Below, one piece after another: positions 8,933 to 18,219 of a stretch of 64,000 bases of DNA (position 1 is its first letter; every line of letters begins with the position of its first letter). The stretch comes from Leptospira johnsonii (lineage in GTDB: Bacteria; Spirochaetota; Leptospiria; Leptospirales; Leptospiraceae), in assembly GCF_003112675.1 (NCBI RefSeq), contig NZ_BFAY01000005.1, positions 124,001 through 188,000 on the forward strand, given 5' to 3'. A program made the position numbers and the translations under genes. The notes beneath the pieces were generated by a model. That model was not told where the DNA came from, searched no databases, and saw only the letters and a list, made by a program, of their open reading frames with translations.

Positions 8933-11158
8933 ATGGGTTCTCGCTCTCCTACTTTTTCAGATTCCAGTCAGGAAAATCCAAAACCCTTACTAGACTATAT
9001 CCTCTCCAATTCTCCCATCGTACTATTTTCCGCAGACGAGACGGGATTAATGAACTTTGCCTCGGGTAAAGCGTTAGACATGCTTGGTCTTGATTCCAGT
9101 GCATTCATCGGAACCAACTTTGTACAACACGAATGGAACGCAGAGTTTAGGGAAGAAGACGGCTCTGTACGTAGTTTGGAACAAACGGAAGCTTTAAGGC
9201 TTGTACTTTCCGGAAAAGAGATCAGCGCTGAGGCGGTCTTTTTAGGAAGGTATTTTGCTGTAAGGATCTCTCCCGCAATTGGAGAAGACGGCAAAGTAAG
9301 AGGACTCGTAGGAGTTTCCTTAGATATAACGGATCGTAAGATCGCGGAAGATATATTAGAAAAACGTACTGTTGATTTTCACACTTTGATAGGCGCGTTA
9401 CCCGTGATCGTTTTTTCCATTTCTCCGGAGGGAAGGATCATACTCGCCGACGGAAAAGGATTGGAAAGATTAAAAATCAATCCTAAGGAAATTGTAGGAA
9501 AAACCATTTTTGAAAGAGCAGGCAATCGGCCGGAAGTTATGGAAGCATTCTCTAAAGCTCTTCAAGGAGAAGAGAGTATCTATCATACCAACCAAAATGA
9601 TCTTTTGTTGGAAACAAGAATGTATCCAAGGCCTGGAAAAAACGGCCGTATCCAAGAAATATTAGGAATTGTTTATGATATTTCCGATCGCAAAGAATAT
9701 GAAAGTAAGATCAAACAGAATGAAGAAAAATACAGGAGCTTATTCCAAAATAATCCCCAGATCATGTTTGTTTTCGATAGGACTTCACTTAAGATTTTGG
9801 CGGTTAACCAAACTGCATTGCTTGCCTATGGATATTCGGAAGATGAATTTATCGGAAAATTAGTTAGTGAACTTAGACCGGAAGAAGACCAGGCATATTT
9901 ATATCAAGCCATCCGGAATTTAAAAGAAGGTCCTAATTCATTCCCTGAAATGAGACATTTAAAAAAAGATGGGAATATTATGTATTTGGATATAGTTTCT
10001 TCTCCTATCAAATTTCAAAATACGGATGCTGTACTTGTTTCAGGAACGGACGTTTCGGAGCGGGTTCGGATCACTAGAGAAAATCGTTTCAATATGGAAG
10101 TCATTTCCCAGGTCAACGATGCGATCATTGCGTTGGACGGAGATATGAACATCACCTACTATAATGCATCCGCTTCCAAAATGTACGAGGTGGAAGAAGG
10201 TGAATGTTTAGGAAAACATTATACTTCTCTTTTTAAAGAGGATTGGATCTCCGAGGAAAATTATAAAGAAGCAATGGAGGATTGGAAAGATTTAGGAGCT
10301 TCCAAAAGAGAACTGATCCATACATTAAGATCCGGTAGAAAGATCACGATCGAGAGTAATTTCAAAAAAATTAATGCAGAAGGTTATCTGGTCCCGGGTC
10401 TTATCATGGTCAATCGGGACATTTCCGAAAAAATAGAATCCAGAAAATCTTTGGAAGAAGCACTTCTTGGTTTGGCAAAAACGAATAAGGAACTGGAACA
10501 ATTTGCCTATATTGCATCTCATGATCTCCAAGAACCTCTTAGGACGATTGCAAGTTATCTGCAATTATTAGAAAGAAAATTCTCCGATGAGATTAAACCG
10601 GAGATGAGAGAATTCATCCAAGTATCTGTGGAAGCTGCAAAAAGACAACAGGGACTGATCGAAAGTCTTTTGAGCTATTCTAGAGTGGGTTCGGATTCTG
10701 TGAAAAAATCCAAAGGGGATCCAAATCTGATCCTGGACGAGGTCAGAAAAGATCTTTCGTCAGTCATACAAGAAACCAAAACAAATTTAGTTTTAGAAGG
10801 TCCTTTTCCGGAAGTGTATGCGGACCAGGACCAGATCAGACGTTTATTCAGTAATCTGATCTCTAATGGGATCAAATTCCGTTCTTCAAGCAGGAGCCCG
10901 GAGATCCGTATCAAGGTGAAACATATTCCCGGTGCAAATGTGTTTTCAGTCTCAGACAATGGAATAGGAATGGATCCTAAATACTTTGATCGTATTTTTA
11001 TCATATTCCAAAAATTGCATACTAGGTCAGAATATCCTGGAACAGGGATAGGTCTATCCATCTGCAAAAAGATCGTGGAAAATCATGGGGGAAGAATTTG
11101 GGTCCAGTCTTCTATAGGAAAGGGATCCGAGTTCTTTTTCTCCCTGCCTGAGGTTTAA
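8933..11158 (+). CDS. Sensor histidine kinase with four PAS domains
   Basis: A 741-residue cytoplasmic kinase without membrane segments. PAS domains lie at about 18-130, 150-258, 263-380 and 388-505. HisKA follows (phospho-His in YIASHDLQEPLRTI), then HATPase_c at about 630-740 with the N box (LFSNLISNGIKF), G1 box (VSDNGIGMD) and G2 box (GTGIGLSICKKIVENHGG). The DLQEPLR-type H box is typical of kinases paired with Rcp1-like receivers, and exactly such a receiver starts 2 bases downstream. Phosphotransfer to it is inferred from family and context. The PAS ligand cannot be read; no GAF or chromophore domain is present. Confidence 0.9.
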   Translation: MGSRSPTFSDSSQENPKPLLDYILSNSPIVLFSADETGLMNFASGKALDMLGLDSSAFIGTNFVQHEWNAEFREEDGSVRSLEQTEALRLVLSGKEISAEAVFLGRYFAVRISPAIGEDGKVRGLVGVSLDITDRKIAEDILEKRTVDFHTLIGALPVIVFSISPEGRIILADGKGLERLKINPKEIVGKTIFERAGNRPEVMEAFSKALQGEESIYHTNQNDLLLETRMYPRPGKNGRIQEILGIVYDISDRKEYESKIKQNEEKYRSLFQNNPQIMFVFDRTSLKILAVNQTALLAYGYSEDEFIGKLVSELRPEEDQAYLYQAIRNLKEGPNSFPEMRHLKKDGNIMYLDIVSSPIKFQNTDAVLVSGTDVSERVRITRENRFNMEVISQVNDAIIALDGDMNITYYNASASKMYEVEEGECLGKHYTSLFKEDWISEENYKEAMEDWKDLGASKRELIHTLRSGRKITIESNFKKINAEGYLVPGLIMVNRDISEKIESRKSLEEALLGLAKTNKELEQFAYIASHDLQEPLRTIASYLQLLERKFSDEIKPEMREFIQVSVEAAKRQQGLIESLLSYSRVGSDSVKKSKGDPNLILDEVRKDLSSVIQETKTNLVLEGPFPEVYADQDQIRRLFSNLISNGIKFRSSSRSPEIRIKVKHIPGANVFSVSDNGIGMDPKYFDRIFIIFQKLHTRSEYPGTGIGLSICKKIVENHGGRIWVQSSIGKGSEFFFSLPEV

Positions 11159-11160
11159 TT

Positions 11161-11604
11161 ATGAATACTTCTTCCAAACAATATTTTGATATTCTTTTAG
11201 TAGAGGACAATCCTGCGGATGTCCGGCTCACTATTGAAGCATTGAACGATCTTAAATCTGAAAAAAGATTATTCGTCGCAAAAGACGGAGAGGAAGCGAT
11301 CGACTTTGTAAAAGGAGAAGGGGAATTCGTAGGAGCAAGACGCCCCGATCTGATCCTACTAGATCTGAATCTTCCTAAAAAGAACGGCTTTGAAGTTTTG
11401 GAAGAGCTAAAATCAGACCCAGTATACAAAAGGATCCCAGTTGTGGTTTTGACTACATCCGGATCGGAAAGGGATATTATCGCCACTTTCAATTTACACG
11501 CGAACTCATATATACAGAAACCGGTGGAATACGACAATTTTTTGGAAGCGATGGATTCATTACGTATCTATTGGTTCAAAACTTCGAGGTTACCTCCAAG
11601 ATGA
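11161..11604 (+). CDS. Rcp1-like single-domain response regulator
   Basis: A 147-residue receiver domain with no output domain. Acidic pocket residues are in VEDNPADVR, the phospho-acceptor Asp in LILLDLNLPKKNG, the Thr in VVLTTSGSE and the Lys in SYIQKPVEY. The NPADVRLT and LDLNLPKKNGFEVL segments are typical of Rcp1-type receivers that pair with phytochrome-like kinases. It sits between two kinases: it starts 2 bases after the PAS kinase and its stop overlaps the next gene's start (ATGA). It probably shuttles phosphate between the two kinases or acts through protein interaction. Confidence 0.92.
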   Translation: MNTSSKQYFDILLVEDNPADVRLTIEALNDLKSEKRLFVAKDGEEAIDFVKGEGEFVGARRPDLILLDLNLPKKNGFEVLEELKSDPVYKRIPVVVLTTSGSERDIIATFNLHANSYIQKPVEYDNFLEAMDSLRIYWFKTSRLPPR

Positions 11605-13028
11605 ATGCAAGAGTAATATCCGTCCGGGTTAAACAGATTTTAGTAGTGGAAGATAACGAGGACGATTCTCGTTTATTCGAAATATTTTTGAAGGAAGCGG
11701 ATCCTTCTGGAATACGTTTGAAACATTCTCCTACTGTGGCGGATGCTCTGGAAATACTAAAAGACCAAGGAGATGAGATAGATTGTATCCTTCTGGACTT
11801 GACCCTACCAGATAGTTTCGGATTGGACGGTTTCGAGATGATCAAGAAGGCATTTCCTAAAATTCCTATAGTGATCTGTTCAGGGACCCAGGATGAATCT
11901 ATTGCGATGGAGGCTTTACAATCAGGAGGTCAGGATTATCTCATCAAAGGAAAATTCGATTCTCATCTTCTTCTTAGATCCATCTTATATGCGATCGAAA
12001 GACAGGACATGTTGTCCAAGTTGGAAGAGCAGGCATTTCTTATTAAAGAGAACGAAAAAAAATACAGACTCATCTTCGAACACAATCCTCATCCGATCGT
12101 TTTATATAATTATGATTGTGAAGGGATCCTTGATCTGAATCAGGAAACGGAAAGAATTTACGGTTTCGATAGAGAAGAACTTCTTCATATGAAATTTTCA
12201 GATCTGTTTATAGGAGCTTTTTCAGGAGAGCGTAGACAGTATCTTGCCTTGCATAACGGTAAAAATATTCCGGAAACGCATGTGCATAGATCCAAGGAAG
12301 GAACTCCTCTTCTAATGGAGATTACTTCTTATAAATTCCAACTGGAAGGAAAAGAAGTGGTCCTTGCGATCTTAGTGGACATGACCAAATGGAAACAATC
12401 CGAAGATACCCTCATACAATCTTTGAGAGATAAGGAAGCTCTTCTGCAGGAGATACATCATAGGGTCAAAAATAATCTGCAGATCATGGCCAGTCTTCTG
12501 AACTTGCAGGCAAATTATGCAAAGAATAAGGAAGTAACTCGAGAACTTAGAGATACTGAGAGTAGGATCTACTCAATGTCTTTGGTTCATAATGAACTTT
12601 ATAATTCCAAAAACTTGGCAGAGATTGCTCTGAATTCTTATGTGGATAAATTATTGGATAACCTTTGGAATGTATATGGAATAGGTCCAGAGATCGGAAG
12701 AGTGATCGACGTAGGGAATTTAAGTTTGGCAGTTGAGAAGGCTCTTCCCATCGGAATGATGATCAACGAGATCGCTACAAATTCTATCAAGTATGCGTAT
12801 TCGGAAAAGAAAAAGGGACAGTTTTATATAAGAGCAAAATCCGGAAATGGGATATTCTATTTGGAAGTGGGAGACGACGGAAAAGGGATCCCGGATTATC
12901 CTCAGATAGAAGCCAAAGAAACCTTAGGTTTACAACTGATCCGGATCTTATCCAAACAGTTAAAGGCAAAATTGGACATCAACACCTCGGCCCCCGGAAC
13001 CCGATTCCAGATAGAGTTTGAGTATTAA
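11601..13028 (+). CDS. Response regulator-PAS-HisKA_2 sensor kinase
   Basis: A 475-residue protein with an N-terminal receiver (about 12-130, acceptor in ILLDLTLPDSFGLDG), a PAS domain (about 150-265), a HisKA_2 dimerisation domain (His in LLQEIHHRVKNNLQIMASLL) and a C-terminal HATPase (INEIATNSIKYA, DDGKGIPDYP, LGLQLIRILSKQL). I chose ATG 11601, which gives a 4-base ATGA overlap with the receiver gene, over an in-frame codon at 11571. In HisKA_2 kinases of this layout the receiver usually controls the attached kinase, so this protein could be the second step of a relay. No final output partner is obvious. Its stop overlaps the convergent copper-protein gene by 4 bases. Confidence 0.88.
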   Translation: MNARVISVRVKQILVVEDNEDDSRLFEIFLKEADPSGIRLKHSPTVADALEILKDQGDEIDCILLDLTLPDSFGLDGFEMIKKAFPKIPIVICSGTQDESIAMEALQSGGQDYLIKGKFDSHLLLRSILYAIERQDMLSKLEEQAFLIKENEKKYRLIFEHNPHPIVLYNYDCEGILDLNQETERIYGFDREELLHMKFSDLFIGAFSGERRQYLALHNGKNIPETHVHRSKEGTPLLMEITSYKFQLEGKEVVLAILVDMTKWKQSEDTLIQSLRDKEALLQEIHHRVKNNLQIMASLLNLQANYAKNKEVTRELRDTESRIYSMSLVHNELYNSKNLAEIALNSYVDKLLDNLWNVYGIGPEIGRVIDVGNLSLAVEKALPIGMMINEIATNSIKYAYSEKKKGQFYIRAKSGNGIFYLEVGDDGKGIPDYPQIEAKETLGLQLIRILSKQLKAKLDINTSAPGTRFQIEFEY

Positions 13029-13495
13029 GCAGCCAGTAATTTTTTAAATTCAGAGATACAAGCTTTGCAAGCTTCGCCACATGACTTACATTCCTCGTGG
13101 TGATCCGCGTGTTTATCACACTGAGCGGCGCATCTTTCGCAAGACTCCAAGCAGATAGAGGCTAATTTTTTAGTAGAAGCTGAACCCAAGGAAGACAATA
13201 CAACGAATGCATCGCATAGGGCCACAGTCTCTTCGACTGATCTGAGGCAATCCACCATTTCCTTATGACCTTCTGCCAACATATCCACACACATATTGAT
13301 GCAGATTCTGCCTTTTAAAATACAAGCTGATGATGCTTCTAACGCGGAGCCTGGTACGGAAATTTTTTCGGCCTTCTTCTTTTTAGGAGCTTTTTTATCT
13401 CCGTGATCATGTCCTAAAACGGAGGAACTTGCGAGTAAAGCCATGGTCGTAGCACCTAGGCCTAGGATTTGTTTTCTAGATATTTTCTGTTCCAA
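13025..13495 (-). CDS. Csp1-like copper-storage four-helix bundle protein
   Basis: A 156-residue protein with 13 cysteines, all after residue 55, many spaced to face one side of a helix (C-x3-C, C-x2-C). This is the DUF326/Csp family, tetrameric four-helix bundles that load many Cu(I) ions inside each bundle. An N-terminal segment (SRKQILGLGATTMALLASSS) looks like an export signal with an SRK rather than a canonical SRR twin-arginine motif, then a His-rich patch (GHDHGDKK). The start is TTG at 13495 behind a strong GGGAGG at 5-base spacing. Storage or detoxification of copper is inferred from the family; no copper exporter or regulator is adjacent. Confidence 0.85.
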   Translation of the reverse strand: MEQKISRKQILGLGATTMALLASSSVLGHDHGDKKAPKKKKAEKISVPGSALEASSACILKGRICINMCVDMLAEGHKEMVDCLRSVEETVALCDAFVVLSSLGSASTKKLASICLESCERCAAQCDKHADHHEECKSCGEACKACISEFKKLLAA

Positions 13496-13673
13496 AGGAA
13501 CCTCCCTCGGTGCTCTAAATTATCCAAGAATCCGCATTTCGTCGCCTAAAATAGGTTGAAAACCTTAAAAAAAACCGCTTTCTTTTCGGAACTTTTAGAA
13601 TAGGTTTGGAAAATTCTTCCCGCTAAAGTAGCTCTAATTGAAAAGACTCGTCGGATGAATTACTACAGATAAA

Positions 13674-14714
13674 ATGTTCGGACCCACAAGAGAAAAAAGC
13701 GAGTCATCCGCGACGATTGGCGAATCGGACAAAATTCTTATTCTGGACGATGCTCCTGAAAACTGCCTGCTGGTAGAAAGGATCCTTAAAAAAGCAGGAT
13801 ACGGGGATGTAATTTCCACCCAATCTCCTGAGACCGCCTTAGAATGGTTAGGCCTCCAAGGAAACCCTGAAAACAAAAAAGAGATTTCACTTTTACTTTT
13901 GGACATTCTTCTTCCTGGAGGAATGAACGGACTGGATATTCTACGCACCTTAAGTTCTAAGGAAGAATTTTCCGACCTGCCTGTTATCATTATCACCGCG
14001 ATCCACGATACCCAAACCTTGGAGTCCGCATTCGAATTGGGTGCAATCGATTACGTTACTAAACCTTTCGACGCTCATGAGCTTAGAGCAAGGGTCCGTT
14101 CTACTTTGAGGCTTCGTCATGAGATGCTCCAAAGAAAACAAAGAGAAAGAGACCTCGAAGAGATCACTGATAAACTTTCGGAAGCTTACCAAACCTTACT
14201 CAGAGTTTCCAGAACGGATGGTCTTTCCGGAATTTGGAACAGAAGATTTTTTGATGAGATCTTAGAAGTAGAATGGAAGAGGGCCTGCCGTTCCGAAAAA
14301 CCGATCTCATTACTTTTATTGGATATAGATTATTTTAAAAAATTTAACGACACTTACGGACACCAGGCCGGAGACGAATGTATCCGTCAGGTTGCGGGAG
14401 TTCTAAAGAATACTGCAAGAAGAGCGGGGGACTTTCCTGCTCGTTACGGCGGAGAAGAGTTTGCAGTGATCTTACCCGAAACCGATTCGGACAAGGCTCT
14501 GTTGGTTGCTGAGAATATCAGGAATCGCGTGCATGAACTAAAGATCCCACATGAAGGTTCTCAAACTTCGGAGTTTGTTTCTGTAAGTATTGGGATCAGC
14601 ACTCGAATGTCCGGAAAAGATAAAGATACCAAAAAGTTTTTGGAAGAAGCCGACAAGGCTCTCTATAGATCCAAAGAAGAAGGAAGAAATAGAAGTTCTC
14701 TCTATAAAGAATAA
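13674..14714 (+). CDS. PleD-like response regulator with GGDEF diguanylate cyclase
   Basis: A 346-residue protein that should make cyclic di-GMP when phosphorylated. The receiver spans about residues 20-145 (LILDDAPENC, acceptor in LLLLDILLPGG, Lys in DYVTKPFDAHE). A coiled linker follows, then the GGDEF domain at about 175-340 with the signature RYGGEEF. An RxxD inhibitory site (RAGD) lies five residues upstream, so product feedback inhibition is expected. SRTDGLSGIWNRRFFDE and DIDYFKKFND are the usual substrate and metal segments. It is monocistronic. No PilZ or EAL partner is evident nearby. The start codon has only a weak ribosome-binding site. Confidence 0.93.
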   Translation: MFGPTREKSESSATIGESDKILILDDAPENCLLVERILKKAGYGDVISTQSPETALEWLGLQGNPENKKEISLLLLDILLPGGMNGLDILRTLSSKEEFSDLPVIIITAIHDTQTLESAFELGAIDYVTKPFDAHELRARVRSTLRLRHEMLQRKQRERDLEEITDKLSEAYQTLLRVSRTDGLSGIWNRRFFDEILEVEWKRACRSEKPISLLLLDIDYFKKFNDTYGHQAGDECIRQVAGVLKNTARRAGDFPARYGGEEFAVILPETDSDKALLVAENIRNRVHELKIPHEGSQTSEFVSVSIGISTRMSGKDKDTKKFLEEADKALYRSKEEGRNRSSLYKE

Positions 14715-14805
14715 ACCCTTAGATTTAGGCTGACCACGGTCTTATTTCGTCTTTTTTCCCCTTATTGTAATGAATCCCCTTCATTTTTTTCCTAAAATTG
14801 GAAAT

Positions 14806-14833
14806 TTGTTTGCATCGCACTAAGTCTTATAAC
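14806..14833 (+). promoter_or_regulatory. Candidate sigma-70 promoter for the gene at 14860
   Basis: TTGTTT at 14806-14811 and TATAAC at 14828-14833 are separated by 16 bases, in an A/T-rich gap directly before the small gene at 14860. The boxes match the vegetative consensus at 4 of 6 and 5 of 6 positions. No experimental support. Confidence 0.4.
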
Positions 14834-14859
14834 TTAATAAACGATACATAGAGATAGAA

Positions 14860-15231
14860 ATGGCTATATTAGATAAAATAGTACAGGAATTCAAAAACAG
14901 GTTTTTTGAGACCGTAAAGGTTCCAGTGCAGGTGCATTCCTCTTCCGGGGATTTCCAAGCAACTTGGGAGGGCATCGAGGGTACGGCACTTAGCTTTACC
15001 CTGGATCGTTTTCATCCCGATCCGGAAGGCAGCAATGCTGTAATAGAGATCCGCGTTCCTTTTTGGAAGGAACCCTTATTATTTTCAGGAAAACTTTTAG
15101 ATAAGAAAGTGGTGAAATCCAAATCTTCTGAAAGGATCACTGACACTGTTTTGGTATTTGAATCGGAACTTTCAGAATTTCTAAAAAAGAATCTTCCGAA
15201 GATAGATCTAACACTTCCTAAAAAAAAGTAA
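14860..15231 (+). CDS. Conserved-looking small protein of unknown function
   Basis: A 123-residue soluble protein preceded by AGAGATAG. The N-terminal helix (ILDKIVQEFKNRFFETV) leads into a predicted beta-rich core (VPVQVHSSSG, AVIEIRVPFW, TDTVLVFES) and a Lys-rich tail. I do not recognise the family. Its size and place after a diguanylate cyclase suggest a PilZ protein, but the RxxxR and D/NxSxxG motifs are absent. It has a candidate promoter of its own and ends 3 bases before the convergent exonuclease III gene. Confidence 0.7.
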   Translation: MAILDKIVQEFKNRFFETVKVPVQVHSSSGDFQATWEGIEGTALSFTLDRFHPDPEGSNAVIEIRVPFWKEPLLFSGKLLDKKVVKSKSSERITDTVLVFESELSEFLKKNLPKIDLTLPKKK

Positions 15232-15234
15232 TCC

Positions 15235-16008
15235 TTATTTTTTAGGAAGATCCACTTCTAAGATCATTGCTGCATGATCGGAAAGGATGGGATCTTTTTT
15301 GACTGTGAGTTTTTTGAGTTTAGATTTAAGTTCCGGGGTCACGAAAAAGTAATCGATCCTCCAGCCTTTATTATTCCCTCTTGCTCCCGCTCTGAAAGTC
15401 CACCAAGTATATTCCTGCTTGTTTGGATATAATTCCCTAAAACTATCCACCCAACCAGTGGAAAGAAATTTGGTCACCCAGGCTCTTTCTTCCGGTAGGA
15501 AACCGCTATTCTTTGCGTTTCCTTTTGGATCGTGTATGTCCATTTCAGTATGGGCAATATTCACATCTCCGCAGAGTATAAGGTTAGAATGTTTCTTTTT
15601 CAGCTTCGCGGAAATTTTTAGAAATTCTTCCAAGAATCTCATCTTGGCTGCTTGTCTCACGTCACCTGTGGTCCCGGAAGGAAAATAAACGGTCCAGATG
15701 GCATAAGAATCGAATTCTGCCAGGACACTTCTTCCTTCTTTATCGAATTCATCCAAACCCAGTCCATACGTTACTTTTTTAGGTTCCTGTTTGGTCCAAA
15801 GTGAAACTCCAGAGTAACCTTTTTTTTCTGCAGAATGGAAGAAGGCTTTGTATCCCAGTTTGTCCCAAATTTCCGGACTGAGTTGGTCCGGTTGCGCTTT
15901 GGTTTCTTGGAAACAAACAAAATCGGGTTTTTCGGAAGAGATGATATCGCCCAGGCCCTTGCCCCAAGCGGATCGGATTCCATTGCAGTTCAGACAGAAA
16001 ACTTTCAT
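15235..16008 (-). CDS. xth: Exodeoxyribonuclease III / AP endonuclease
   Basis: A 257-residue member of the exonuclease III family, acting at abasic sites in base excision repair. Visible catalytic segments: [10 protein letters not shown] (Asn), [10 protein letters not shown] (metal Glu), [15 protein letters not shown] (Asp/Asn pair), GWRIDYFFV and the C-terminal [13 protein letters not shown] (Asp-His). Length and the start ([10 protein letters not shown]) are standard. It is divergent from hisD across a 64-base gap that must hold both promoters. Confidence 0.95.
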   Translation of the reverse strand: MKVFCLNCNGIRSAWGKGLGDIISSEKPDFVCFQETKAQPDQLSPEIWDKLGYKAFFHSAEKKGYSGVSLWTKQEPKKVTYGLGLDEFDKEGRSVLAEFDSYAIWTVYFPSGTTGDVRQAAKMRFLEEFLKISAKLKKKHSNLILCGDVNIAHTEMDIHDPKGNAKNSGFLPEERAWVTKFLSTGWVDSFRELYPNKQEYTWWTFRAGARGNNKGWRIDYFFVTPELKSKLKKLTVKKDPILSDHAAMILEVDLPKK

Positions 16009-16072
16009 AGGCTTAGAAGAGTTCCCAGGATTTTCGGGATGCTAAGTCCGGGCAAAGAAAAAAAATGTCCGT

Positions 16073-17365
16073 ATGAGCATTCGTATCAGGGAAGTAGGGT
16101 TGGATTTTTCCTTTGAACCCATTCTCCAGAGAGCAAAGCAGGACTTAAATGACACTTTGGCCCTGGTACGTCCCATTTTGGAGCAGGTGAGAGAAGGCGG
16201 GGACAAGGCAGTTTATGAGCTCACCCAGAAATTCGATCGAATAAAACCTGAAAAATTGGTTTTCCCTGTCTCAGAATGGAAGGGAAAAGCGGACCCAGAA
16301 CTAGTTTCCGCATTGGAAAAGGCTAAGGAGAATATTGAAACATTCCATAAGGCCCAAATTCCTTCCAATCTAGATGTGAATGTCTCCGGAAATACATTAG
16401 GAATTCGTTATACTCCGATTGAATCTGTGACTGTATATGCCCCGGGTGGAAAGGCATTATATCCTTCTACCATTTTGATGGGCGTAATCCCGGCAAAGAT
16501 AGCGGGAGTTAAACATATTCAGATCGTTACCCCTCCCCAAAAAGAAGGTATTCCTGACGGATTGTATGCCGCCGCTAAAATTGCAGGCGCAGATGCGATC
16601 GTAACAGTAGGTGGTGCCCAAGGGATTGCGGCAGCTTCTTACGGAACCGAGACTATTTCACGTTCTGAATTTGTGATCGGGCCGGGTAATAAATTCGTAA
16701 CAGCTGCAAAAGTTTTATTAAGCGGACAAGGTGTTATCGGAATAGATAGCCCTGCAGGTCCAAGCGAAGTTCTTGTGATCGCAGATGATTCTGCAAATCC
16801 AAACTGGGTGGCGGCTGATCTTCTTTCCCAAGCGGAACATGGAGAAGATTCCGCGGCGATACTTTGCACCGATTCTTTGGAATTTGCCAAAAAAGTTTCG
16901 GAAGAAATAGACAAGGCATTAAAAGAAAGACCTAAAAGGGAATCCATCAAAAGAGCCTCGATAGAGAATGAAAGTTGGATATTAGTTTTTCCTAATTTAG
17001 AAGAATGTGTAAACTTCTCCAATCAATATGCTCCTGAACATTTGGAGATCCAAACTCGAAATTATAAGGAATTATTCGAAAAGATCCGACATGCAGGTTC
17101 CGTGTTTTTGGGACCTTATTCTCCTGTGGCTATGGGAGATTATATCAGTGGTACAAATCATATTCTTCCAACAGCTGGGGGAAGTAGGATCTTTTCCTCC
17201 TTAGGGGTTCTTACGTTCTTAAAAAGAGTAACCTACCAGGAAGTAACCAGGGACTCTTTAGAAAAATTATATCCGTATGTAAAAGTTCTCTCTGAATTCG
17301 AAGGTTTGGATGAAGAACATGGCAATTCAGTGAAAGTAAGACTTTCTCAAAACGGCAAACCATGA
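16073..17365 (+). CDS. hisD: Histidinol dehydrogenase
   Basis: A 430-residue enzyme for the last two steps of histidine synthesis, oxidising L-histidinol to histidine with NAD. The family signature region is present (PAGPSEVLVIADDSANPNWVA with AEHGEDSAA, whose Gln/His ligands bind zinc), together with APEHLEIQ carrying the catalytic Glu-His and SVFLGPYSPVAMGDY. It begins a ten-gene plus-strand string and overlaps panC by 4 bases (ATGA). hisF closes the same string, so histidine genes sit at both ends of a mixed unit. Confidence 0.97.
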   Translation: MSIRIREVGLDFSFEPILQRAKQDLNDTLALVRPILEQVREGGDKAVYELTQKFDRIKPEKLVFPVSEWKGKADPELVSALEKAKENIETFHKAQIPSNLDVNVSGNTLGIRYTPIESVTVYAPGGKALYPSTILMGVIPAKIAGVKHIQIVTPPQKEGIPDGLYAAAKIAGADAIVTVGGAQGIAAASYGTETISRSEFVIGPGNKFVTAAKVLLSGQGVIGIDSPAGPSEVLVIADDSANPNWVAADLLSQAEHGEDSAAILCTDSLEFAKKVSEEIDKALKERPKRESIKRASIENESWILVFPNLEECVNFSNQYAPEHLEIQTRNYKELFEKIRHAGSVFLGPYSPVAMGDYISGTNHILPTAGGSRIFSSLGVLTFLKRVTYQEVTRDSLEKLYPYVKVLSEFEGLDEEHGNSVKVRLSQNGKP

Positions 17366-18213
17366 TCGTATCGAAGGATCCAAACGAGGTCAGAAACCAA
17401 ATACTCTCCTGGAAGTCCGAAAAACTTTCTGTGGGTTACGCTCCCACTATGGGTTTTCTGCATGAAGGACATGCAAATTTATTCGTTCGGTCCTCCGGCG
17501 AAAATTCCAAAACTGTAGTTTCTATCTTTGTAAATCCAGCACAGTTCAACGACCCGGAAGATTATGCAAAGTATCCGGTAAATACGGAAGGTGATTTAGA
17601 AATTTGTAAATCATCCAAGGTGGATCTGGTCTATTTGCCGGAGAAAGATACTATGTATCCCGGTGGAATTCCTCAGGTAGAATTACGTATTCCTCATTTA
17701 ATGAAAAATCTGGATGCTACAACTCGGCCTGGCCATTTTGAAGGTGTACTTCTGGTTCTTTCTCGTTTGTTCCATACAATTCCTGCCGACCGTTCTTATT
17801 TCGGTAAGAAGGATTACCAACAATATCTGATCGTAAAAGATTTCGTGAGAGCTCTTGGGTTTCCAATGGAGATCATCGGGGTAGATACTGTTCGCTCTGC
17901 GGATGGTCTTGCATTAAGTTCTAGAAATGCTCGTTTAATAGGTCCGGAAAAAGAAGAAGCACTGCTACTCATTCGGGCATTACGCCTGGGGGAGAGTTTG
18001 ATCCGACAAGGAGAAAAAGATCCTACGGAAGTTTTGACGGTAATGAGGGATGTTCTGGATTCTTCTTCCAAAATTCAAACGGATTATCTGGAAATTTTGG
18101 ACGCAAACACATTAGAAGAACTTCATATTTTGAAAGGGGAAGTGCTACTTGCTGTCGCTGCCTTTTTGGGGCAAGTAAGACTGATCGATAATCTAACCGT
18201 TAAGGTATCTTAA
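17362..18213 (+). CDS. panC: Pantothenate synthetase
   Basis: A 283-residue enzyme that joins pantoate and beta-alanine with ATP to form pantothenate, the coenzyme A precursor. Signatures: PTMGFLHEGHANL (HIGH-like nucleotide motif), SIFVNPAQFNDPEDY, FEGVLLVLSRLF, FGKKDYQQ (KDY motif) and LALSSRNARL. Length is normal. The start overlaps the hisD stop by 4 bases; mfd follows after 6 bases. Confidence 0.97.
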   Translation: MIVSKDPNEVRNQILSWKSEKLSVGYAPTMGFLHEGHANLFVRSSGENSKTVVSIFVNPAQFNDPEDYAKYPVNTEGDLEICKSSKVDLVYLPEKDTMYPGGIPQVELRIPHLMKNLDATTRPGHFEGVLLVLSRLFHTIPADRSYFGKKDYQQYLIVKDFVRALGFPMEIIGVDTVRSADGLALSSRNARLIGPEKEEALLLIRALRLGESLIRQGEKDPTEVLTVMRDVLDSSSKIQTDYLEILDANTLEELHILKGEVLLAVAAFLGQVRLIDNLTVKVS

Positions 18214-18219
18214 TTTAGT

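Noticed and set aside
13450..13470. CCTAGGCCTAGG palindrome
   Set aside because: It lies inside the coding region of the Csp1-like signal peptide (Gly/Leu codons) and is explained by coding sequence.
13436..13495. Twin-arginine signal on the Csp1-like protein
   Set aside because: The motif reads SRKQILG, without the consecutive Arg pair. Export is possible but a Tat call is not supported.
14860..15231. PilZ domain in the small gene after the diguanylate cyclase
   Set aside because: RxxxR and D/NxSxxG motifs are absent.
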